Source: an uncultured Saprospiraceae bacterium (GTDB lineage: Bacteria > Bacteroidota > Bacteroidia > Chitinophagales > Saprospiraceae). From it: a stretch of 49,014 nt of DNA. Below the pieces are notes generated by a model. The model saw nothing but the letters and a program-made list of their open reading frames with translations, was not told the origin of the DNA and searched no databases. Position numbers and translations under genes: made by a program. The stretch spans positions 1 to 49,014 of the forward strand of contig CALLMH010000039.1 in NCBI GenBank assembly GCA_938007965.1, written 5' to 3'. Shown here piece after piece: positions 17,447 through 27,000 of the stretch (positions within the stretch are counted from its first letter, which is position 1; each line of letters starts with the position of its first letter).

Positions 17447-18825
17447 GAATGAGCGAAACGAATAAAATATACTTCATAGGTATCGGCGGTATAGGCATGA
17501 GTGCCATAGCAAGATATATGCTTTCTCAAGGTAAGGAAGTCTATGGATATGATAAAACAGAAACAGCATTGACCAAAAAGTTGGTCGATGAAGGCATGAA
17601 GATCCATTACACGGATGATGTAAATCTGGTGCCGGACGGAATAGGCTTGGTCGTATACACACCCGCGATTCCAGATGGACATACAGAGTTAAATTACTTC
17701 AGGGATAATGGGTATGATGTCATCAAGAGAGCGGAGATGTTAGGAAGATTGAGCCAAGTGAAGAAAACGATCGCGATCGCTGGAACACATGGTAAGACAT
17801 CAACTAGTGCCACTACTTCTCACTTATTGAAACATGGAAAAGAAGATATCTCTGCCTTTATAGGAGGGATCATGTCAAACTATGAAAGCAACTATCTACA
17901 AGGATCTAGCGACTGGATCGTAGTAGAAGCGGACGAGTATGATAGATCATTTTTGCATCTGTCTCCTGATATTATAGCCATCATGAGTATGGATGCTGAT
18001 CATCTTGATATCTATGGCGACTTTGATGAAATGATCGAGGGATTCGAGGCTTTCATCATGAAGATCAAGCAAGATGGAACACTGATTCTCAAAGAGGAGA
18101 TGTTGGCGATATTAAGTGGTAGAGTAATCGAAGTACTAGCGGATAAGAATGTGGATGTTATCCTTTTTGGAATTGATACCGAGACGGAGGTAAGTGTTGC
18201 TAATGTAAGCGTAAAAGAAGGGAAGTTCTTTTTTGATTATGAATCTGAACGAGGGACAATCAGTGGCTTGCAGTCCAATCTGGCAGGAAGACACAATATC
18301 GAAAATTCCGCGATGGCTATTACTATCGCCTCTATACTTGGATTGGATGGGGAAGTTATCAAAGATGGATTGCAGTCCTTCAAAGGAATAAAGAGGAGGT
18401 TCGAAATCATATATGAGGATGAAAAAGTAACCTACATAGATGATTATGCACATCATCCTACTGAGTTGAGATCAGCTATTGGGGCGGCGAAAGAGCTTTT
18501 TCCTGATAAGAAGATAACGGGCATATTTCAGCCACACCTATTCTCTAGGACTAGAGATTTTGTTGAAGGATTTGCTGAGGCGCTAGATATGCTAGATGAG
18601 GTTTTACTCATGGATATTTATCCGGCAAGAGAAAAACCAATCGAAGGAGTAACCTCTAAGATCATCTTCGATAAAATGAGTATAGAAAACAAAAGTTTGG
18701 TGACTAAAGCGTCGCTAATGGACAATTTGAATGATAATGAATTAGAAGTATTGATGACACTCGGAGCGGGTGATATTGATGTTTTTGTTTCAAAAATAAA
18801 AGAATTATTAACTGGTAAAAAATAG
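17440..18825 (+). CDS. murC: UDP-MurNAc:L-alanine ligase MurC
   Basis: This cytoplasmic ATP-dependent ligase (461 residues) attaches the first stem-peptide residue. The start of the fold reads FIGIGGIGMSAIARYML, the P-loop is AGTHGKTSTSA (about residues 112-122), the conserved VEADEYDRSFL follows, and the C-terminal YIDDYAHHPTE is the hallmark of MurC. ATG 17440 overlaps the murG stop; a second in-frame ATG at 17449 would also suit and would remove only three residues. A 187-base spacer follows before ftsQ. Confidence 0.96.
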   Translation: MLRMSETNKIYFIGIGGIGMSAIARYMLSQGKEVYGYDKTETALTKKLVDEGMKIHYTDDVNLVPDGIGLVVYTPAIPDGHTELNYFRDNGYDVIKRAEMLGRLSQVKKTIAIAGTHGKTSTSATTSHLLKHGKEDISAFIGGIMSNYESNYLQGSSDWIVVEADEYDRSFLHLSPDIIAIMSMDADHLDIYGDFDEMIEGFEAFIMKIKQDGTLILKEEMLAILSGRVIEVLADKNVDVILFGIDTETEVSVANVSVKEGKFFFDYESERGTISGLQSNLAGRHNIENSAMAITIASILGLDGEVIKDGLQSFKGIKRRFEIIYEDEKVTYIDDYAHHPTELRSAIGAAKELFPDKKITGIFQPHLFSRTRDFVEGFAEALDMLDEVLLMDIYPAREKPIEGVTSKIIFDKMSIENKSLVTKASLMDNLNDNELEVLMTLGAGDIDVFVSKIKELLTGKK

Positions 18826-18959
18826 GAAGAAAGCACAGAAAGTACTCTGATAATCATAGTTGAAATTAGAATCAGAATTCTAGGATCGTGAAGCCCAATG
18901 TGTTTGTACAGAAGATGAAGAAAATTTCGAATACATAATAATGAGATTCAATTCCTTGC

Positions 18960-18992
18960 GGAGGAATAATGATTCTTAAATCACTTCATTAA
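18960..18992 (+). other. Possible Shine-Dalgarno-led 7-codon leader ORF before ftsQ
   Basis: GGAGG (18960-18964) lies 4 bases before an ATG at 18969 that opens a 7-codon frame (MILKSLH, stop 18990-18992), ending 20 bases before ftsQ. Strong Shine-Dalgarno sequences are rare in Bacteroidota, which makes the pair noticeable, but a chance match cannot be excluded. Confidence 0.25.
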
Positions 18993-19012
18993 GCCAAAAG
19001 ACAAATAAATAA

Positions 19013-19852
19013 ATGACTCGAAGTAAATTAAATAGCGCAAGAAGAGCCGACTGGAAGAAAAATCTAGTTTGGACGGTAGTGACATTTGTCATTATGGGTG
19101 TGTTATTTATGGCTATAGAGCGTAAGAAGAATGCAGCCATCACTAAAGTGAGCATTTCTATCAAAGGAATAAAAGGTGGTAAAAATCTAGTAAGCAAAAA
19201 AGGAATAAAAACGATGTTTCGCAATTATCTCGGTTATGATCTTGAATCTAGTTTGATTCATGACTTGGATTTGATGGATATGGAGATGATGCTAGAGGCA
19301 GACGAAAGGATCAAGGAATCAGAAGTATATGTTGATAATAAAGATAGGCTATACATTGCTATACTACAGCGAGAACCGATTGTCAGGGTTTTCAATAAGG
19401 ATAAGACAAGTTTTTACCTAGATAGTGAGGGGTTAGAAATACCTTCATATAAAGGGTCTACAATACGAGTGCCCGTAGCTTCTGGCAATATCGATGAATA
19501 CGAATCAGGTTTTTTAGAAAGTAAAAAGAAAAATAATCTGCAGGATGTTTTTGCTGTAGCCAAACATGTGCATCAAGACGAGTTCTTGACAGCATTAGTC
19601 GAACAGATAAACGTGCAAGATGATGGCGAGATAATGCTTGTTCCGAAAATAGGGAGACAAAAGATCGCCATGGGAAAAATCGATATTGAAGATAGTGAAG
19701 AGATGATTCGCCGGTTTGATTTGATGAAGCAGATGTACAAAGAAGGTATGAAGCATACAGGGTGGAGAGAACATGGTATACTCAAGCTTCATTACGATAT
19801 GAAGAATCCAGACTACTCTGTGATTTTTGCGACAAAGAGAGAAAAGGATTAG
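19013..19852 (+). CDS. ftsQ: Cell division protein FtsQ
   Basis: This bitopic divisome protein (279 residues) links the FtsL-type subcomplex to the other division proteins. It has a short basic cytoplasmic tail, one membrane segment (about residues 19-35, VWTVVTFVIMGVLFMAI), then a POTRA-like region (about 45-115, with DERIKESEVYVDN and LYIAILQREPIVRV) and a C-terminal beta region. REPIVRV and FYLDSEG match the ExPxA-type and D.G-type motifs of the FtsQ family. Overall identity to proteobacterial FtsQ is low, so the position between murC and ftsA carries much of the call. Confidence 0.9.
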   Translation: MTRSKLNSARRADWKKNLVWTVVTFVIMGVLFMAIERKKNAAITKVSISIKGIKGGKNLVSKKGIKTMFRNYLGYDLESSLIHDLDLMDMEMMLEADERIKESEVYVDNKDRLYIAILQREPIVRVFNKDKTSFYLDSEGLEIPSYKGSTIRVPVASGNIDEYESGFLESKKKNNLQDVFAVAKHVHQDEFLTALVEQINVQDDGEIMLVPKIGRQKIAMGKIDIEDSEEMIRRFDLMKQMYKEGMKHTGWREHGILKLHYDMKNPDYSVIFATKREKD

Positions 19853-20026
19853 AGAGCCGGTAGCATTATTATGAACTTAGGTCATAGAATGGCATCCAAG
19901 ATATAGACCGTGAGTATTAATATGTCGATATTAGAAGTTGATAATAAAATACAACTGGGATAAAAGATGAAATAAAAAAAAGCGCAAGAAGGATTGAAAA
20001 TTCTGAATTGCAAAACATATGTTTTT

Positions 20027-20066
20027 AAGGAGCGGTATGCTCGATAAAATTATAGTTTATGAATGA
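20027..20066 (+). other. Possible Shine-Dalgarno-led 9-codon leader ORF overlapping the ftsA start
   Basis: AAGGAG (20027-20032) is a perfect anti-SD complement, 4 bases before ATG 20037. The mini-frame (MLDKIIVYE) stops at TGA 20064-20066, just past the ftsA ATG at 20059, an arrangement that would allow translational coupling. The spacer before ftsA otherwise holds no gene. Confidence 0.3.
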
Positions 20067-21453
20067 TCACAACAACATCCAAAATGAAATAGCCGTAGCC
20101 TTGGATATAGGTACGACTAAGGTATGCGCCATTGCAGGGCGCCTCAATGAGTACGGAAAGATTGAAATAATCTCCGTAGGGACTGTTAAGTCAGAAGGCG
20201 TGTCGCGAGGTGTGGTATCGAACATTGACAAGACAGTAAGAGCTATCAAAGAAGCCATCGAAATCGCTGAGCGTAATGCTGGGTTGAAGTTTAAGTTGGT
20301 GCACGTAGGTATCGCAGGACAACATATCAAATCACTACATCACCATGGTGTGAGAGTAAGGCATGATGCCAACGATGAGATTTCCTATGATGATGTAGAG
20401 ATGTTGGTCAAGGATATGCACAAGCTGGTGTTGCCTCCAGGTGATAAGATACTACACGTTATTCCGCAAGAGTTTACTGTGGATGATGAGCGAGATATCA
20501 TCGATCCTGTAGGGATGTCTGGTATCAGACTAGAAGCTAATTTTCATATCATCACAGGTCAAATATCAGCTTCGAGAAATATTATGAGATGCGTAGAGAA
20601 AGCCGACCTAGAAGTGGCTGACGTAACCCTCGAACCTATAGCAAGTGCAGCTTCTATACTCAGTGAAGAGGAGAAAGAAGCCGGTGTAGCTTTGGTAGAT
20701 ATAGGTGGTGGTACTACAGACATCACGATATTTAAAGATGGCATTATACGTCATACAGCAGTGATCCCATTTGGAGGAAATGCAGTGACGAAAGATATCA
20801 GAGAAGGATGTACAGTGATGATGGATCAGGCAGAAAAATTAAAGGTGAAGTTCGGCTCTGCAATGGCCAACGAAATCTATGACAATAGGATTATTACGAT
20901 TCCTGGATTCAAAGGAAGAGAACATAAAGAAATCTCAGAAAAAAACTTAGCGAGAATCATTCAAGCGAGAGTAGAAGAGATATTTGATTATGTATTATGG
21001 GAAATCAGAAGATCAGGATATGAGAATAAATTGATAGCTGGTGTTGTACTTACTGGCGGTGGATCATTATTGAAACATATCAACTTATTGGCGGAGTACC
21101 ATACTGGTCTCGGTGCTCGAGTGGGTAAGCCAGTGGAGCATTTGGCTCATGGATATCAAATACAGTTGGCTAGTCCGATCTACGCAACAGCAGTAGGACT
21201 ACTCAAGAATACGATTGAGAATATGAAAGACAGACAGTTTGTAGAGTCTATAACAACGGAGAAGGATAGATTAGATTTGTCAGGACCTGATAGTGATGAT
21301 GGATTCGAGGATGATCAAAATGGAGATAACAATCCTTCTCCTGATGATTCACCTTCAGATGGAGAGCGGAAGAAAAGAGGAAGTAGATTCTTCGATAGAT
21401 TCTACACATTGACGAAAGAATTCTTTGAGGCAACTCCAGATTCAGAATTTTAA
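20059..21453 (+). CDS. ftsA: Cell division protein FtsA
   Basis: This 464-residue actin-fold ATPase tethers FtsZ filaments to the membrane and recruits later divisome proteins. The first phosphate loop is ALDIGTTKVCAIAG (about residues 14-27), the second is VDIGGGTTDITIF, and the adenosine-side motif is LTGGGSLLKHI. The FtsA-specific 1C subdomain region lies in between (about 85-165). After residue ~405 there is a low-complexity acidic linker (SGPDSDDGFEDDQNGDNN), then a basic/aromatic amphipathic segment (RFFDRFYTLTKEFF) that should be the membrane-targeting helix. ftsZ starts 64 bases downstream. Confidence 0.96.
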   Translation: MNDHNNIQNEIAVALDIGTTKVCAIAGRLNEYGKIEIISVGTVKSEGVSRGVVSNIDKTVRAIKEAIEIAERNAGLKFKLVHVGIAGQHIKSLHHHGVRVRHDANDEISYDDVEMLVKDMHKLVLPPGDKILHVIPQEFTVDDERDIIDPVGMSGIRLEANFHIITGQISASRNIMRCVEKADLEVADVTLEPIASAASILSEEEKEAGVALVDIGGGTTDITIFKDGIIRHTAVIPFGGNAVTKDIREGCTVMMDQAEKLKVKFGSAMANEIYDNRIITIPGFKGREHKEISEKNLARIIQARVEEIFDYVLWEIRRSGYENKLIAGVVLTGGGSLLKHINLLAEYHTGLGARVGKPVEHLAHGYQIQLASPIYATAVGLLKNTIENMKDRQFVESITTEKDRLDLSGPDSDDGFEDDQNGDNNPSPDDSPSDGERKKRGSRFFDRFYTLTKEFFEATPDSEF

Positions 21454-21517
21454 TACGACCATCAATATACTGCTGTTTATAGTAGTACTCAATTTATAAT
21501 AAAGAAAATAGATAATC

Positions 21518-22969
21518 ATGGAATTTGATTTACAAAAAAATAATAGCTCAATAATCAAAGTAATAGGTGTCGGTGGTGGCGGTGGAAACGCCGTAGCACA
21601 TATGTACGAACAAGGTATCGTAGGTGTTGATTTTGCGATTTGTAATACTGATGCACAAGCAATGGATCACAGCGAGATCCCAGTGAAGATATCTCTCGGT
21701 CCACACCTTACAGAAGGGAGAGGAGCCGGATCTAAGCCAGAAGTGGGTAAAGAGGCATGTATAGAATCTATAGATGAGGTAAGGACTTTCTTATCTGATA
21801 ATACTAAGATGCTATTTATCACCGCTGGTATGGGTGGAGGTACTGGAACAGGTGCTGCGCCTATCATCGCCAAAGCGGCGAAAGAGATGAATATCCTGAC
21901 TGTAGCTATCGTGACGTTACCATTCAAATTCGAAGGGATGAGACGTAATAAGCAGGCCCTTGAAGGATTAGAGCAATTGAAAAAGAATGTAGATTCTATC
22001 TTGGTCGTTTCTAATGATAAAGTGAAAGAGATTCATGGCAATCTAGAATTGTCAAAAGCATTCTCTCAAGCGGATAATATACTATCCACAGCCGCCAAAG
22101 GGATCGCAGAGATCATAACAGTAATTGGAAATATCAATGTGGATTTCGAGGATGTAAATACTGTAATGAAAGACAGTGGTGTAGCCATCATGGGACACGC
22201 TATTGCAGAAGGTGAAGATAGAGCAAGAAAGTCTATCCAAACAGCACTGAACTCTCCTTTACTAGAAGATAATGATATCCGAGGTGCCAAGCATATCCTT
22301 CTTAATATTACCTCTGGTGAGAAAGAGGTCACTATGGATGAAGTAAGCGAAATCACCAATTACTTAGAAGAGGAAGCTGGCTACGGTACAGATGTAATCT
22401 GGGGTGTATGCAAGGATGAAACTATCGGTGAAGGTGTAGGTATCACGATCATCGCTACGGGATTCAGAGAGGGAGGCGCAAAGAGACCAGTCCAAGAAAG
22501 AGGCCAAATCACGAAAGTAGGTTTGGATGAGGATGTCCTTGGGTCTATCACAAGGACAGAACCTACCATTAATGTATCTAACGAGCCAGAGGTCGCAACT
22601 CAGAATGTATTTGACTTCGAGACCGATGATATCAGATCTACTATCAACTCGCTCGGCGTGCAGAAAGGAGAATATGCGACTACTATGAGTGATGAGGATA
22701 TCTTATTTAGAGAGGAGCAGAGAAGAAAGGAACAAGAAATGGAAGCTACTAGAAGAGAACTAGCTAGGAAGAACTCAAGTGTACCATTGGATAGTCCTAA
22801 AGTCGTAGCAGATATGGAATCTCTACCAGCATACGCTAGGAGAAATGTAAAACTAGATGACATAGATACCAGCAAAGATGTAAATAGAAGCAGGTATACT
22901 GTATCTATGGATGATGATGGACCGGTTGTGTCTAATGGCAATTCATATTTGCATGATAATGTAGACTAG
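21518..22969 (+). CDS. ftsZ: Cell division GTPase FtsZ, with long C-terminal tail
   Basis: This tubulin-like GTPase forms the cytokinetic ring. The N-terminal glycine-rich strand-loop GVGGGGGNAV, the tubulin signature GGGTGTGAAP, and the T7 synergy loop NVDFEDV are all present in the first ~330 residues. An acidic/charged linker follows (about 330-435). The conserved C-terminal peptide that binds FtsA appears as LPAYARRNVKL, but here it is not terminal: about 34 more residues follow, ending SYLHDNVD. I recall similar endings in other Bacteroidota, so the extra tail is probably a lineage trait rather than an error. A strong terminator lies downstream, so ftsZ closes the dcw operon. Confidence 0.97.
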   Translation: MEFDLQKNNSSIIKVIGVGGGGGNAVAHMYEQGIVGVDFAICNTDAQAMDHSEIPVKISLGPHLTEGRGAGSKPEVGKEACIESIDEVRTFLSDNTKMLFITAGMGGGTGTGAAPIIAKAAKEMNILTVAIVTLPFKFEGMRRNKQALEGLEQLKKNVDSILVVSNDKVKEIHGNLELSKAFSQADNILSTAAKGIAEIITVIGNINVDFEDVNTVMKDSGVAIMGHAIAEGEDRARKSIQTALNSPLLEDNDIRGAKHILLNITSGEKEVTMDEVSEITNYLEEEAGYGTDVIWGVCKDETIGEGVGITIIATGFREGGAKRPVQERGQITKVGLDEDVLGSITRTEPTINVSNEPEVATQNVFDFETDDIRSTINSLGVQKGEYATTMSDEDILFREEQRRKEQEMEATRRELARKNSSVPLDSPKVVADMESLPAYARRNVKLDDIDTSKDVNRSRYTVSMDDDGPVVSNGNSYLHDNVD

Positions 22970-23052
22970 AAAGTTTGCAAACTCACTGAGGTGCGTGGTC
23001 TATAAATCCATCTCACTTCAATATTTTTCGAATAAAAATAAACAATAATCTG

Positions 23053-23095
23053 AGTCACCCTCTTCAGGAAGCTGAACATTAGGGCAGGGTAGACT
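23053..23095 (+). other. Structured element after ftsZ
   Basis: AGTCACCCT (23053-23061) pairs with AGGGT-A-GACT (23086-23095) with one bulged A, enclosing a TTCAG/CTGAA hairpin with a GAAG loop (23063-23076). It may be part of the ftsZ 3' untranslated region or a small RNA; it does not match the SRP RNA consensus I know. Confidence 0.35.
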
Positions 23096-23158
23096 TATGT
23101 AAAGAATTTCGTCTTTTTTTTAATCGTCTTATCTTATTTATCATTAATAAGATATGAG

Positions 23159-23189
23159 GTCCCGGGCTCTCAGCCTTGGGACTTTTTTT
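23159..23189 (+). terminator. Rho-independent terminator of the dcw cluster
   Basis: GTCCC (23159-23163) pairs with GGGAC (23178-23182) with an inner GGCT/AGCC stem, followed by seven T. Confidence 0.85.
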
Positions 23190-23262
23190 ATGGCTATAAG
23201 GCAATAGATTTCAATTCTATCTATATAGGATAGCAGCTTTTTACTTTCAGTTATCCCTATCC

Positions 23263-23284
23263 TGCCGATTGTGTGCCGATTGTG
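23263..23284. repeat. 11-bp tandem direct repeat
   Basis: TGCCGATTGTG occurs twice with no spacer, about 135 bases before the CIA30-like gene. It could be an operator or a replication-slippage product. Confidence 0.6.
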
Positions 23285-23418
23285 CATATAACTAATCATG
23301 AATAGTCCATAGCTGAACATTTACAAGATAACTGAGTTTTAATTGTATAAACCAAGATGACAATTCTTGGCATTAAGGATACTAGGCAGTCTAGCCTAAA
23401 ATTTTGGCAATAAACACT

Positions 23419-23946
23419 ATGAATTATTTATCATTTATTTCAATACTATACTTTATGACTACGATTACATTGGTTGATTTCGATCACAGTTCTGATCTTG
23501 AGCGATGGAGAGTTGTCGATGATGGAGTTATGGGAGGATTATCTGAGGGGACATTCACCGTGGGTGAAGAAGGGCATGGTGTATTTTCTGGTGATGTTTC
23601 ATTGGAGAATAATGGAGGATTCTCCTCCGTACGTCACAGGACAGGTATAGTAGATATCTCATCTGCGACTAAAGTGATATTAACAGTCAAAGGAGATGGT
23701 AAGCAATATCAGTTTCGAGTTAGAGATGATGCGAGTAGTTATTATTCTTACATCACTGTTTTTTCTACTACAGGTGAATGGGAAGATATAGATATAGATT
23801 TGAGCGATATGTATGCTTCATTCAGAGGTAGAACCTTGGACATTCCTAATTTTTCTGGAAAACAGATAGAAGAGATTACATTTTTAATTGGGAACAAAAA
23901 GAACGAAAGTTTTAAACTTCTTATTGATAAAATAGTGTTGCAGTAG
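23419..23946 (+). CDS. CIA30-like (NADH:ubiquinone oxidoreductase intermediate-associated) family protein
   Basis: This 175-residue protein matches the CIA30 beta-sandwich family: WRVVDDGVMGGLSEG near the N-terminus and a carbohydrate-binding-module-like pattern (GGFSSVRHR, VKGDGKQYQFRVRDD, EWEDIDIDLSDM) through the body. The family name comes from a mitochondrial complex I assembly factor, but the role of free-standing bacterial members is not established. The frame is open from a TTG at 23404; ATG 23419 is preferred and gives a hydrophobic N-terminus (residues 1-18) that could be a weak signal peptide. It stands alone, convergent with the following minus-strand gene. Confidence 0.8.
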   Translation: MNYLSFISILYFMTTITLVDFDHSSDLERWRVVDDGVMGGLSEGTFTVGEEGHGVFSGDVSLENNGGFSSVRHRTGIVDISSATKVILTVKGDGKQYQFRVRDDASSYYSYITVFSTTGEWEDIDIDLSDMYASFRGRTLDIPNFSGKQIEEITFLIGNKKNESFKLLIDKIVLQ

Positions 23947-24095
23947 CCAAATCTAACCTCAAAGATATTTCTTCATGTATGCTAAACCGACGATATGGTG
24001 TTACGCCTGAGCACAAGTATGCACCGACTTCAACGACAATATTAATATCATAAACCTAATCCTATATCAGTTGAGCGGATTGCTTTTATTTCATT

Positions 24096-27000
24096 CTAAT
24101 AAACAATAAATTTCTCAATTATCATTTTTCCATGATCTAGTCTTATACTTAGGTAGTATATGCCTGGAGATAGCTGATTATATAATTTGATACGGAATCT
24201 ACTTTGTTGCATTTTTATGATGCTCAGTCCTTTCGTTTCTCTTCCGTTGATATCATAAATTGCTATATTTTGTTCTTGTATTTCTTTGGTCGATTCATAA
24301 CTGAAGTCTATTGATTTTCTATCGCTAGCTACGGGGTTAGGGTAGAGTACTACCGATTTGTCTAGTCGGATTTCTTGATTACTGTTAAGCGTTACATCTA
24401 TAGTGTCACAGAATATCTCATTACAGTTAAATTCGTCCTGTCTTACGATCAGGCATACTTCATACGTCCCTGTATCAGGATATACATGAAAAGGATCAGT
24501 ACTATTAGAGAAGATTCCATCTCCAAATCGGTATAGATATTCATCTATATTGCCAGTACTCATATTGGTAAATTGATATCCTTCAGCGATCTCCTCAAAT
24601 GTGAAAAATGGTACAACTTGGGTACATGGATCACCTACGAGAATCTCAATACACTTCATGCCACTGCATGAGTCAGTCTCTATGGTGTGGCATATATCAT
24701 ATAGCCCTATAGAATCTACAGTATAGTTGAATGTGGATACATTTCCAATGTTAATAATATCGTTAATACTCCATGATTGATCTACAATCGGCTCAGATGT
24801 AGTCGAACTATCTATAAATGTTATAGTAAGTCCCTCAATAGAAAAACTAAAATCTGCTCCGCATATAATAGGAGTACAATCTATGGTTTGTACATCGATA
24901 GTATCACTACAAAATATATCTTCTGCTGAGGTGAATATGTATTGATATTTGGAGCTGTCTCCTCTTAGTCTTATGTCAAATTTGAAATCCATCGACTGCG
25001 GATTTATTATAAAACTGCTATCTTCAGTACTCACGATTACGTCCAAACTATCCATCTCGGGATCAAAACTAAACGAATACCCTATAGAATCCTCAACCTC
25101 ACAGCTGTCTCTTAGTATGAGTTGGATATCCAAAGGACAATCAAGACAATACGCTCCTGTAAAACTTATAGAATCTCTACACAGCGGCACCTCATTATCA
25201 GAAATTAGGATATGATGCGCTAGCCCGTCCGCCTCGTTATTGAAGTTGATCTTGAGGCTGTCATTTATAGTATTGATAGGATCTCCATCATAAAATACTT
25301 GGTAATCGTACTTATTGGTTTCAGGATTAAGGTTGAGCGTGTAATAGCCAACCTCTGTGACACAGCTATCTATTACAATATTGCTGATTTCAATATTACA
25401 TGGAGAAAAGCAGATCGGTGTGTATACGTCTATCGAGAATGTACACATACTATCTAAATGATCTAAAAATTGGATATTGTGAAACGAGTCATCTCCCTTG
25501 ACAGAGACGAATATAGTATTGACGCCATCACCCAATTTGTATGGGTATATATTGTTATCTAAGGTGCCATCTACTATAATCCTGAAGCTATCTGAGTCGC
25601 TGTACTCTTCATTGAATATAACTTCTATATTGATAAAGCTATCTTGGCAACCGACCAACGAATCTGGTGTATTGGGGTTTTCTACGAGATATAAGGAATC
25701 GACCAACTGTGCAGATATTAATCGTAGATTACAATCCGTCACACAAATAGGAGATTGGTACACAAGAGTGTCTAAGCAATTAGGATCATTGAGATCTACG
25801 TAGGTGAATTTATACTCCGTACTATCGGCAAGCAATGAACCCAAGAATTGAGTCTCACCATTTTCTCCATATAAGAATGGGAATCCATCGAACAACTCCC
25901 CATTGAGTCTTAAAATAAACCCTTGTTCTGTTGGTTCTGGATGGCTTACTGTCGCTAAGAAATTTATAGTATTATCATTGTAACAAGAATCATGAATCTG
26001 TAACTCGATTAACCCTCCGCATGGCGGTATTTCACAAGTTGGAGCTACAAAACTAGAGTTGGCGGCACACGCCATTTCACTTGCATCTCTGATTTCAATA
26101 CTGTGTTCTTGATCATCTCCTTCTAGCTGGAATACACCACGATTATTACCATCTAATGCATAAGAAAATGGTCCAGCATCTAACCTTACGTCATCTACGT
26201 ATATGTCATAGCCATCTACAGATCCATTTACGTCTAGGAAGTTATAAAATACGGGTATTTTATTTTCATCGCAACTGGCAACCACTTCTACAGATGCATT
26301 GTAGAGCGTATCTTCATCAGCATTGTATAGGTAGTATGGATGGATGCCTGCCGTCAGGATCGGTGACACGAAGATGTCGCCATCCGTTTGAAGTCCGCTA
26401 TCCCAGCTATTTGGTCCAGACGTCGCTATAGATCTCACGCCGACGAGACTGTCCTGCGTCCACTGCCACAGTATATCATCACCTGATGAGATTGACAGAT
26501 TCTGTAGACTTATTGAGGTATTACTTACACCGAGTACTATCGTACTATTGGAGCCTGTTCCTATTTCTAATTCATCTATACTGCATGCTGCCGAACAATC
26601 ATTGACCAAGAGCACTACCTCATCCCTACATGACGTATCAGTAAGGTCCATCGCTTCGATCTTATGAATAAATCCATCTCCTAAAATAGGAAATGATAGA
26701 CTACCTTGATTATTGTCAAAATAGATAGTGTCCACTACAATTGTATCATCTAGGATGAGCTCTACACCATTATCAGTCGGGCTGAGAGAACTAACATCTA
26801 CACCAACCATTACGAGCGAGTCTTCGTTGCAGCGTTCTAATATTTCCGCACTGATATTCATAGAGCACTCAAATAGACCTGCACAACTAATTGCCTTCAC
26901 GGTTTTTTCTAAGGTACAGGATTCGTCTTCAATATCGACTATAGATATCTGATGTGTTTTTCCATCACCTGGCAAGAAAAACTCCACACTTGTGATTCCG

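Larger units (their letters stand above)
22970..23418. other. Spacer after ftsZ with structured element, terminator and direct repeat
   Basis: No ORF is supported. In order it holds a bulged hairpin (23053-23095), a run of T (23113-23121), the main terminator (23159-23189), a 7-base inverted repeat AGGATAG/CTATCCT (23227-23263), and an 11-base direct repeat (23263-23284). Confidence 0.7.

Noticed and set aside
23053-23095. Signal recognition particle RNA
   Set aside because: A GGAA-like loop is present, but the conserved asymmetric loop and the flanking AGCAG-type sequence of SRP RNA are missing.
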